From Calditrichota bacterium (GTDB taxonomy: Bacteria; Calditrichota; Calditrichia; RBG-13-44-9; J075), in contig RFIL01000012.1 of NCBI GenBank assembly GCA_003695285.1, forward strand, positions 1-21,523: a stretch of 21,523 nucleotides of DNA. Direction: 5' to 3'. Positions 1 to 6,245 of the stretch are shown piece by piece. The notes under the pieces were generated by a model that saw only the letters and a program-made list of their open reading frames with translations, was not told the DNA's origin and searched no databases. Position numbers and translations under genes: made by a program. The stretch's first letter is position 1. Every line of letters starts with the position of its first letter.

Positions 1-303
1 ACGTTCCGGGGCATCATTTGGACCAGGAACGATGTAAGAAGGTTTCTTCAATCTGGCAAGAAGTTGGAAAAAATTCGTGAAGGTCCGGGCATCGTTCTCA
101 CGCTCCGCGAGAATCTCCGCACGTTGTAAATTGGGGTTGCGGTTCTCCTTTTGAGCTAAGCTCCATTCTTTCTTCCGTTCTTCTGCTTTCAAAATATTTC
201 CAGCAAATAAAACCGCTTCTATATTTAAATTGTCTACGACCTCTGGTAATTTTTCCAAATAGATGAATTCCTCTTCCAGATTAGCGATGGCTAACAGCTT
301 CAT
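1..303 (-). CDS. Metallophosphoesterase-like protein (N-terminal 101 residues, truncated by window edge)
   Basis: The frame is open from an ATG at 303 through position 1, so the C-terminus lies outside the window. An AGGAGG-type ribosome site sits about 7 bases before this ATG. Another in-frame ATG at 309 is too close to that site to be the start. The protein opens with a beta strand MKLLAIANLEEE, then VLFAGNIL near residue 35, then YIVPGPNDAPE near residue 90. These sit where calcineurin-like phosphoesterases have D-x-H, G-D and G-N-H-D/E. The first Asp and His are replaced by Asn and Glu, and the GD Asp by Asn. From memory, the same pattern occurs in the Thermus TT1561-type proteins (Metallophos_3-like), which are phosphoesterase folds with altered metal sites. 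It lies 212 bases downstream of dnaG on the same strand. Substrate and activity are unknown, and the family call rests on the N-terminal part only. Confidence 0.6.
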   Translation of the reverse strand, partial: MKLLAIANLEEEFIYLEKLPEVVDNLNIEAVLFAGNILKAEERKKEWSLAQKENRNPNLQRAEILAERENDARTFTNFFQLLARLKKPSYIVPGPNDAPER

Positions 304-515
304 AGGCATCCCTCCTTTCCTTTTGGTGTGAACTCTATACCATATCAGGATGATTCCATAAAATAATGATGATAAAACAAGAAAAAAGTTTCCTCAGCAA
401 GAAGGTGAAGCCTACTTTTGCCAATTGAAAATATTAGAGATATCCGAAGTCCGATGAACTGAACTGTGAATTAAAGGGGGGGATAAGACCTCACATCAGG
501 AGATATTTTCCAGTG

Positions 516-2330
516 CTACACCTGAACATCCTGCCATTTCTTCAATTCCTGGATGGTCTCTTGTAGGGACTGGAGCAGGGTGAGGTATTGAGGATCATCT
601 GGAGCGATGCCTTCTAATTTGCGACGAGTTACATCAATTTGGGATTGCAACCGAGCCATCTTTAATCGTTTGATACATCCCTTTAAATGAACATCCGGTT
701 TTTTGAAATCTCGATTCACCACATCCACTTCTCGAATCAACAACGATCTTAACGCATCGTTTTCCACATCTTCCAGAACAATATGAAGTAGAGAAGAAGG
801 GTTAGATTTTCCTTTTTCCTGTATCAACAAAAAAAGATGCCTGAATTCGGGATTCTGAAAGTCATCCGCTTCCACATGGCTATAAACATATTCCTGAATT
901 TCCTCAAAAAAATTGATTAAGAGGAGAATCAAATCCTTTTCTGCCCCTACTGCTCCGGTAAATGTGAGAGAAGGCCCGGGGGTACCCCCTTCGGATGCCG
1001 TTTTGGAAGCCAATTTTTTGTTGACCCGTTCTTTCTCACTTCGACGGCGCTTTCGTATCTCATTCAGCAAAAGAGTTGAAGGAACATGCATCTGTTCAGC
1101 AGTTTTCTCAAGATAAAAATCCAGTCGAATATCATCTTTAACCGGGGTTAATAAAGTAACCATTTCCTCCACAGCCCTGCTTCGTTCTGCAGCACTTTGC
1201 AAATTGTATTGTTTGGCCAGCTGCTGGATTCGAAACGTGAGGTAATCTTGCCCCTCCTTCAGGAGTGTTAAAAAAGCCTCTTTCCCGTTTTCCTTTACAT
1301 AGCTATCCGGATCAGATCCGGAAGGGAGAAGCACCACTTTTACTTCTAAAAGATTTTGAAACAGGATTTCACCTCCACGAACAGCCGCCTGTATCCCGGC
1401 ATTATCCGCATCGTAACATAATATCACATTATTGGTATAACGTCGAATTAACTGAGCATGAGATTCCGTTAAAGCAGTTCCACTGGTTGCCACCACATTG
1501 CGGATGCCGTTTTGATATAATTGAATGGCGTCCATATATCCTTCAACGAGGATGATACGATCCTCAGCCCGTATGGCAGGATAGGTCAAATTTAGCCCGA
1601 AGAGGATGTGGCTTTTTCGATAGATGGGGGACTCAGGTGAATTAATATACTTGGGTGTATTGGGTTCATCACCGAGGGCACGGCCACCAAAACCAGCTAT
1701 CTTGCCAGATTGATTCATTATAGGAAACATCAACCGGTTCCGAAAGCGGTCATAAAAGCTGGTCTTTTTTTCGTTTTCAATGATTAATCCCAACTTCTGG
1801 TACGGCTTTAAAGAATACCCAAAACGACGAATGTACTGGATTAATCCATCCCAACCCGGGGGAGCATATCCCAGCCGAAATTCCTTAACAGTTTCCGCGG
1901 TAATGTTTCTTTCCTGCAAATAGTTGAGCACGGAATCCGGTGCTTTTTGTAATTGTTGTTGAAAATAAGTACAGGCAATGTTATTGGCATGATATAACGT
2001 TTCATTTTCACTTTGCTGACGTTTCACCTGCTGGGAAACCGGTATCTCTATCCCCACTTCATCTGCCAGCCGCTTAACAGCATCCACAAATCCGATTTTT
2101 TCATATTTCATCAGGAAGGTGATGGCATTCCCCCCCTCTCCACATCCAAAACAATGAAAGATCTGGCGTGCTGGATTTACAGAAAATGATGGGGTCTTCT
2201 CTTGATGAAAAGGGCACAACCCAAAGTAATTTTGCCCGCTCTTTTTCAATGATACATAGCGACCGATCAACTCAACAATATCCACAGAATCGCGGATTCT
2301 GTCAATGATATGTTCCGGGATATTTGGCAT
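516..2330 (-). CDS. dnaG: DNA primase DnaG
   Basis: DnaG makes the RNA primers for lagging-strand synthesis and for replication start, working with the replicative helicase at the fork. The 604-residue length is normal. An N-terminal CHC2 zinc-binding domain has ligands C39, H42, C60 and C63 (motifs GLCPFHQEKTPSFSV and HCFGCGEGGNA). The central RNA polymerase core has a TOPRIM fold with EGYMD (E263) and CYDADNAG. The C-terminal 150 residues form the expected helical helicase-interaction region and are poorly conserved. The ATG at 2330 is preceded by GAGAG, an acceptable but weak ribosome site 8 bases away, and the N-terminal sequence starts where the family starts. The gene is divergent from DUF3467-yggS, so the two share the 2331-2539 control region. 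No rpoD gene is visible downstream; a phosphoesterase-like gene is there instead. Confidence 0.97.
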   Translation of the reverse strand: MPNIPEHIIDRIRDSVDIVELIGRYVSLKKSGQNYFGLCPFHQEKTPSFSVNPARQIFHCFGCGEGGNAITFLMKYEKIGFVDAVKRLADEVGIEIPVSQQVKRQQSENETLYHANNIACTYFQQQLQKAPDSVLNYLQERNITAETVKEFRLGYAPPGWDGLIQYIRRFGYSLKPYQKLGLIIENEKKTSFYDRFRNRLMFPIMNQSGKIAGFGGRALGDEPNTPKYINSPESPIYRKSHILFGLNLTYPAIRAEDRIILVEGYMDAIQLYQNGIRNVVATSGTALTESHAQLIRRYTNNVILCYDADNAGIQAAVRGGEILFQNLLEVKVVLLPSGSDPDSYVKENGKEAFLTLLKEGQDYLTFRIQQLAKQYNLQSAAERSRAVEEMVTLLTPVKDDIRLDFYLEKTAEQMHVPSTLLLNEIRKRRRSEKERVNKKLASKTASEGGTPGPSLTFTGAVGAEKDLILLLINFFEEIQEYVYSHVEADDFQNPEFRHLFLLIQEKGKSNPSSLLHIVLEDVENDALRSLLIREVDVVNRDFKKPDVHLKGCIKRLKMARLQSQIDVTRRKLEGIAPDDPQYLTLLQSLQETIQELKKWQDVQV

Positions 2331-2440
2331 CTATCAAACTCTCTTTATGTTTAAAAATGAAGGTTACATTGCCCCTGTTATCAACGCAAACAATAAAACT
2401 CCTGAAAACGCTGATTTATCTTCTGGAATCTATCCATTAC

Positions 2441-2469
2441 TTGCAATCATATATGAATCAACGTATATT
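2441..2469 (+). promoter_or_regulatory. Sigma70-type promoter for the DUF3467-yggS operon
   Basis: TTGCAA (2441-2446) and TATATT (2464-2469) are separated by exactly 17 bases, close to the vegetative consensus. A 10-base palindrome, TCATATATGA (2447-2456), fills the first part of the spacer and could be an operator. Transcription would start near 2476, leaving a leader of about 64 bases before the ATG at 2540. A 13-base palindrome, AACTAATTTAGTT (2491-2503), falls in that leader. This is a sequence match only. Confidence 0.5.
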
Positions 2470-2539
2470 TTTTACTTGTCAAATCAGTAAAACTAATTTA
2501 GTTAGTCGTCGCAACTATCACAATAAAAAAGGCGGATAT

Positions 2540-2878
2540 ATGAACAAAAATCAACCTCCAGGAAGTTCGGTCGGACAACAACAGATCAATATAGAACTAC
2601 CTCCGGAACAGGCTGAAGGTACCTATTCAAACCTGGCCATCATCACTCATTCACCGGCAGAATTTGTCATTGATTTTACTCGAATCGTGCCCGGGATTCC
2701 CAAGGCGAAAGTGTATTCACGTATCATTATGACGCCTCAACATGCCAAATCGTTTTTAAAGGCACTGGAAGAAAACATACAAAAATATGAGGCTCAGCAC
2801 GGTGAAATTAAGCTAACCCAGGGTAGCAATCAAGGACGCAGTTTCGGCTTTCAACCGCCACAATCTGAATCAAAATAG
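2540..2878 (+). CDS. DUF3467 family protein
   Basis: This is a small soluble protein of 112 residues with no known function. The conserved core, from INIELPPEQAEGTYSNLAII through HSPAEFVIDFTRIVPG to MTPQHAKSFLKALEENIQKYE, matches the DUF3467 family, which is widespread in Bacteroidota and relatives. The frame is open further upstream to about 2324. The ATG at 2540 was chosen because it follows a GGCGG ribosome-site-like stretch, lies after the predicted promoter, and gives the family's usual length. The N- and C-terminal 15 to 20 residues are Gln/Ser/Pro-rich and probably disordered. There is no signal peptide or membrane segment. The yggS gene begins 7 bases after the stop, so the two are very likely co-transcribed. 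Confidence 0.85.
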   Translation: MNKNQPPGSSVGQQQINIELPPEQAEGTYSNLAIITHSPAEFVIDFTRIVPGIPKAKVYSRIIMTPQHAKSFLKALEENIQKYEAQHGEIKLTQGSNQGRSFGFQPPQSESK

Positions 2879-2885
2879 GTGGTAC

Positions 2886-3590
2886 ATGGTTGATCTGAAG
2901 AAAAACATTACTGAGGTAAAAAATCGAATTGCCAGGGCTGCCGAACGGTGTGGAAGATCTCCACAGGAAATTACCCTGGTTGCCGTTACTAAGACCATTC
3001 CAGTAGAACGCATCAACGAAGCGATTCAGCTGGGAATCCAGCATATCGGAGAAAATCGAATTCAGGAGGCTCGTGAGAAGCTTCCTAAGATCCAGGACAA
3101 TGTAACCCGACATTTTGTTGGGCACCTGCAACGGAACAAGGTAAAGTATGCTATCAAACTCTTTGATATGATTCAATCGGTGGATTCACTCGCTTTAGCG
3201 GAAGAAATAAACCAGAGATGTGTCAATTCCGGGAAAAAAATGCCTGTGTTGATTGAGGTAAATACCAGCGGTGAATCATCCAAATATGGTTGTGAACCGC
3301 AGGAAACCCTCACCTTATTACAGGCAATTGATCGCCTTCCCGCGCTCTCTGTCCAGGGGTTTATGACTGTTGCGCTCTATAGTGAGGATCTGGAAAGAGT
3401 ACGCCCCTGTTTTAAATTACTAAAATCACTTTTTGACGAAGCTCAAAATCTGCCATTAAAGAATGCCGATATTAAAATTTTATCCATGGGGATGTCTTCC
3501 GATTTCGAAATTGCCATTGAAGAAGGGTCCACGATGGTGCGGATTGGAACGGCGATTTTCGGACCCAGAGAGTATGCTGAAATAAAATAA
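2886..3590 (+). CDS. yggS: YggS/PLPBP family pyridoxal-phosphate homeostasis protein
   Basis: YggS proteins bind pyridoxal 5'-phosphate in the cytoplasm, hold free PLP low and influence amino-acid pools; no enzymatic reaction is established. The 234-residue sequence has the alanine-racemase-like single-domain barrel. The PLP lysine is K36 in VAVTKTIP, followed by GENRIQEA, HFVGHLQRNKVK, VNTSGESSKYG and SMGMSSDFEIAIEEGSTMVRIGTAIFG, all family signatures. In the usual GPLQ motif the Pro is His here, a common variant. The ribosome site AGGTGG (2877-2882) overlaps the stop codon of the preceding gene, so translation is probably coupled. Its place just ahead of divIVA matches the ylmE position in the Bacillota division-cluster extension. 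Confidence 0.95.
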   Translation: MVDLKKNITEVKNRIARAAERCGRSPQEITLVAVTKTIPVERINEAIQLGIQHIGENRIQEAREKLPKIQDNVTRHFVGHLQRNKVKYAIKLFDMIQSVDSLALAEEINQRCVNSGKKMPVLIEVNTSGESSKYGCEPQETLTLLQAIDRLPALSVQGFMTVALYSEDLERVRPCFKLLKSLFDEAQNLPLKNADIKILSMGMSSDFEIAIEEGSTMVRIGTAIFGPREYAEIK

Positions 3591-3619
3591 ACGCCTCGAA
3601 TACAGCAGGGGTGTTGATG

Positions 3620-3625
3620 TATAAT
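3620..3625 (+). promoter_or_regulatory. Possible -10 element upstream of divIVA
   Basis: A perfect TATAAT lies in the 72-base gap between yggS and divIVA, 38 bases before the start codon. No convincing -35 element lies 16 to 18 bases upstream. It may be an internal promoter for the divIVA-ileS part of the operon, or chance in AT-rich sequence. Confidence 0.3.
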
Positions 3626-3649
3626 TAATCTTTCAAGAACTTAACTTAC

Positions 3650-3655
3650 GAGGGG
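3650..3655 (+). promoter_or_regulatory. Ribosome binding site that fixes the TTG start of divIVA
   Basis: GAGGGG lies 7 bases before the TTG at 3663. No ATG or GTG in this frame would keep the conserved N-terminus, so this site decides the start. Confidence 0.75.
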
Positions 3656-3662
3656 TGCAATC

Positions 3663-4451
3663 TTGAAACTTACACCATTGGAGATCCGGAAACAGGAATT
3701 CCGCAAAGCAATGCGTGGATTCGATCCGGTTGAAGTACAAACTTTCCTGGAAATGGTTGCCGAGCAATATGAACAGTTATTGGATGAAAACAATGCGCTC
3801 AATCGGAGAGTGATCGAATTGGAAACCAAGCTCCATGACTATCAGGAAAATGAACGAAATTTGCGTGAAACCCTGTTGAATGTTCAGGAAGTGAAAAAGC
3901 AGTCTGAAGAAAGCAGTCGACGTCAGGCGGATCTGATTATTAAAGAAGCCGAGCTAAAAGCTCTGGAAATTCTGGAGAAGGCTCGAAAACAGGCTCAACA
4001 AATTCGAGAAGAAGTCAACTGGTTGAAGTCACAGAAAGAATCCTTCATCAATCGCCTCAGACATATTCTTATATCCCAGATTGAGTTGCTTTCAGTAATG
4101 GAAATCGATGACGTCATTCCCGAGGAGTTGAGAAAGGTAGTTCAAAAAGGAAAATCTCTCACTCAGACATCCTCCGGACAGGAAAAGTCAGCTCAGGATT
4201 CTGAGAATTATCTGGTCATTGAACGAGAAGTGCCGGATGAGGTTGTTGAAAAGAGTGAGCAGAGTGGCCCTACACCCCCCAAAGATGATAGTGGACCTGA
4301 ATCTGAACACGATACCAATGCGCCAACAGAAGGGAAAGATAAAAATAAAGCCTCATCCATTGAGGACGAAGATATCAATGAGTTCTTCAAAAAAGGTATT
4401 CAAATTGATGACCTGATTAAAAATATCAATAAAAAAGAGCAGGATAAATAA
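3663..4451 (+). CDS. divIVA: DivIVA domain protein (TTG start)
   Basis: DivIVA proteins sense curved membrane at poles and septa and recruit division, growth or chromosome-segregation partners. The N-terminus MKLTPLEIRKQEFRKAMRGF, then DPVEVQTFL, is the classic DivIVA membrane-binding segment. The Arg matching B. subtilis R18 is kept (R18 here), but the membrane-inserting Phe17 is Met. A long coiled coil follows from about residue 27 to 130. The last 110 residues are acidic, Ser/Pro/Glu-rich and probably disordered, ending in a short amphipathic segment (EFFKKGIQIDDLIKNINKK) that could be a partner-binding tail. The start is TTG, supported by the upstream GAGGGG. At 262 residues it is longer than the Bacillus protein because of the tail. 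Its position between yggS and ileS matches the Bacillota gene order. What it does in a Gram-negative-type cell is not evident. Confidence 0.85.
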   Translation: MKLTPLEIRKQEFRKAMRGFDPVEVQTFLEMVAEQYEQLLDENNALNRRVIELETKLHDYQENERNLRETLLNVQEVKKQSEESSRRQADLIIKEAELKALEILEKARKQAQQIREEVNWLKSQKESFINRLRHILISQIELLSVMEIDDVIPEELRKVVQKGKSLTQTSSGQEKSAQDSENYLVIEREVPDEVVEKSEQSGPTPPKDDSGPESEHDTNAPTEGKDKNKASSIEDEDINEFFKKGIQIDDLIKNINKKEQDK

Positions 4452-4460
4452 GGAGGTTTT

Positions 4461-5117
4461 ATGTCTTTATTGAGAGTTGTCGGGGTGGTGGTGTTGGTAC
4501 TTTTCTTCAGTGAGTGCACAAGTAGCAGATATATTACCATAGATAAGGTAAAACAGGAACAATCAATTAAAATTTTTACCAATGACGGAAAAGTGTATGA
4601 GGGGATTGTACTGGAGAACACCGGAGACCAGATAACACTGGTCAGCAGTCAAGATCATCAATCATATGCTCTCCCCTATCAACAAATTCGTCGGGTAGAA
4701 CCGCTCAAGACCTATTTTGATTATAAAGGATATCCCATTAGTGAAGCGGAGATCGCCAAATATAAGACCAACCGAAATACCTGGGGACATGCCATTGGAG
4801 GAGCGGTCATCGGTGGATTAGCGGGTCTGGCGGTGGGAATTCCTATCTGGTTAGCCAATGATAACCCTCCCCCGTTGTTTGTTGGCGGATTGGGAATGGT
4901 CGTTGGGAGTATATATCTGGGGGCAAAGGGAGTGAAACGAGATCATCAAATTGCCGTTGAGACCGTACGGGCAGTGCGCTATCGTGAGACAGAATTGGAA
5001 GCCAAAAAGATGGAAGAGCAGAAAAAATTGGAACAATTAAGACAAGAGAAACAACGACTCTTGGAGAAGTTAAAGAACAAAAAGAAGCAAGAAACACAAA
5101 CGGACTCAGATAATTAA
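4461..5117 (+). CDS. Putative lipoprotein with glycine-rich membrane segment and C-terminal coiled coil (unknown function)
   Basis: I do not recognise a named family. The first 18 residues are a hydrophobic export signal with C19 in FFSECTSS. This would be a lipobox, but a poor one: Phe at -3 and Glu at -1 are unusual. Residues 25-95 resemble a small beta domain (IKIFTNDGKVYEGIVLENTG ... LPYQQIRRVE) of the kind found in SH3-like or Sm-like folds. Residues 111-160 contain a glycine zipper (GGAVIGGLAGLAVG ... GGLGMVVGSIYLGAKG), typical of membrane-spanning or envelope proteins. The C-terminal 45 residues are a highly charged Lys/Glu coiled coil. A strong AGGAGG site precedes the ATG. It starts 9 bases after divIVA and is followed at once by the purine phosphorylase gene, so it is an operon member. 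It would be matured by the Lsp enzyme encoded further along if C19 is used. Confidence 0.7.
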   Translation: MSLLRVVGVVVLVLFFSECTSSRYITIDKVKQEQSIKIFTNDGKVYEGIVLENTGDQITLVSSQDHQSYALPYQQIRRVEPLKTYFDYKGYPISEAEIAKYKTNRNTWGHAIGGAVIGGLAGLAVGIPIWLANDNPPPLFVGGLGMVVGSIYLGAKGVKRDHQIAVETVRAVRYRETELEAKKMEEQKKLEQLRQEKQRLLEKLKNKKKQETQTDSDN

Positions 5118-5122
5118 GCATT

Positions 5123-5130
5123 GGAGAAGG
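5123..5130 (+). promoter_or_regulatory. Ribosome binding site that selects the ATG at 5136 for the purine phosphorylase
   Basis: GGAGAAGG lies 5 bases before the ATG at 5136. The upstream in-frame TTG at 5121 directly abuts this site and has no site of its own, so the shorter protein is favoured. Confidence 0.7.
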
Positions 5131-5135
5131 TGAAG

Positions 5136-5957
5136 ATGGAAAATGTACGGGAAAAAATCGAGGAAGCGGTTGCTTATATTCGTCAACATACTCAGATGAA
5201 ACCGGGAGTGGGAGTCGTCCTGGGAACAGGGTTGGGAGATCTGGTGAAGGAGATTGAACAGGAAGTAGCCCTTTCTTATCAAGATATCCCACATTTCCCG
5301 GTATCGACTGTTGAATCTCATGCTGGAAAATTGATATTTGGAACCATCTCAGGTAAAGAAGTTGTCGCTATGCAGGGACGGTTTCACTATTATGAAGGCT
5401 ATTCGATGAAGCAAATCACCTTTCCCATCCGGGTGATGAAATTTTTAGGGGTGAACACCCTGCTCATTTCCAACGCCTGTGGAGGAATGAACCCTCTGTA
5501 TCGCAAGGGAGATTTGATGATCATGGAAGATCACATAAACCTGCTGGGGGACAATCCATTAATCGGAGTGAACGATGAAGAATTGGGTCCCCGATTTCCG
5601 GATATGTCGGAACCTTATTCCCATCGGTTAATCGAGATGGTGGAGGAAATTGCCCTGGAGGAAAAGATTAAAGTACAACGTGGGGTTTATGTAGCAGTAC
5701 CGGGTCCGAATCTTGAAACACGAGCCGAATATCGATTTTTACGTACCATTGGGGCAGATGTCGTGGGCATGTCTACCGTTCCTGAGGTGATTGTTGCCCG
5801 TCATATGAATATGGAAGTATGTGGCATTTCCGTTATTACTGATGAATGCTTTCCGGATGCTCTGGAACCAGTGAATGTAGCCGATATCATCGCCACTGCT
5901 AATAAAGCACAACCTAAATTAACAATTCTGATGAAACGTCTTATCGAGCGACTGTAA
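5136..5957 (+). CDS. punA: Purine nucleoside phosphorylase, trimeric (PNP-I) family
   Basis: This enzyme cleaves purine (deoxy)nucleosides with phosphate to the free base and (deoxy)ribose 1-phosphate, for cytosolic purine salvage. The 273-residue length fits the trimeric family. Motifs in order are GVVLGTGLGDL (phosphate loop), SHAGKLIFG, MQGRFHYYEGY, LLISNACGGMNP, GDLMIMEDHINL, GPNLETRAEYRFL with E194, and GMSTVPEVIVARHMN. E194 corresponds to human PNP E201. The human N243 position is Asp here (D236 in SVITDECFPD). That Asp also occurs in Bacteroidota-type enzymes and in methylthioadenosine phosphorylases, so the base preference may be broader than guanine/hypoxanthine. It is not an obvious MTA phosphorylase, because the rest follows the PNP pattern. 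It lies between the lipoprotein and DUF2905 genes in the same operon. Confidence 0.92.
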   Translation: MENVREKIEEAVAYIRQHTQMKPGVGVVLGTGLGDLVKEIEQEVALSYQDIPHFPVSTVESHAGKLIFGTISGKEVVAMQGRFHYYEGYSMKQITFPIRVMKFLGVNTLLISNACGGMNPLYRKGDLMIMEDHINLLGDNPLIGVNDEELGPRFPDMSEPYSHRLIEMVEEIALEEKIKVQRGVYVAVPGPNLETRAEYRFLRTIGADVVGMSTVPEVIVARHMNMEVCGISVITDECFPDALEPVNVADIIATANKAQPKLTILMKRLIERL

Positions 5958-5972
5958 ACAAATATTGTCGTT

Positions 5973-6209
5973 ATGGAACAACTTCCATTTAGCTCACTGG
6001 GAAAATTTTTAATTGGGGTGGGATTGTTCATTGTCGCTCTGGGATTTGTTTTTCTCTTTTTCGAAAAACTTCCATCTATTGGAAAATTACCAGGGGATAT
6101 TATCATTCGGAAAAAAAATTTTACATTTTACTTTCCAATCACCACCCTCATCATATTAAATTTGGTGATCTGGATTATTATCTGGATAATAAACAAAATT
6201 AAAGGTTAA
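5973..6209 (+). CDS. DUF2905 small membrane protein
   Basis: This is a 78-residue protein with two membrane helices (about residues 11-30 and 53-74) around a conserved cytosolic or periplasmic loop. The signature KLPGDIIIRKKNFTFYFP followed by a hydrophobic helix is that of the DUF2905 family, for which no function is known. It starts 15 bases after the phosphorylase stop. No Shine-Dalgarno sequence is evident in front of the ATG, so translation probably depends on re-initiation by ribosomes finishing the upstream gene. It ends 36 bases before ileS. Confidence 0.85.
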   Translation: MEQLPFSSLGKFLIGVGLFIVALGFVFLFFEKLPSIGKLPGDIIIRKKNFTFYFPITTLIILNLVIWIIIWIINKIKG

Positions 6210-6245
6210 TCAACATTCAACATACTGAAGTAAGGGCATTTGAAA

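Noticed and set aside
476..482. Run of seven G residues as a phase-variation tract
   Set aside because: It is intergenic, short, and not placed in a promoter spacer or coding start that could be switched by slippage.
304..515. Promoter or terminator between dnaG and the phosphoesterase-like gene
   Set aside because: TTATGG-16-TATAGA can be found on the minus strand, but it is a poor match, and no convincing hairpin plus U-run ends dnaG. Nothing in this gap is firm enough to list.
5121..5135. Upstream TTG start for the purine phosphorylase
   Set aside because: The only ribosome site lies between this TTG and the ATG at 5136, so it serves the ATG. The shorter length also fits the family.
4843..5292. 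Long antisense frame across the lipoprotein and phosphorylase genes
   Set aside because: It is a shadow of two well-supported genes. The product is Pro/Leu/Ser-rich as expected from the reverse strand, with no ribosome site.
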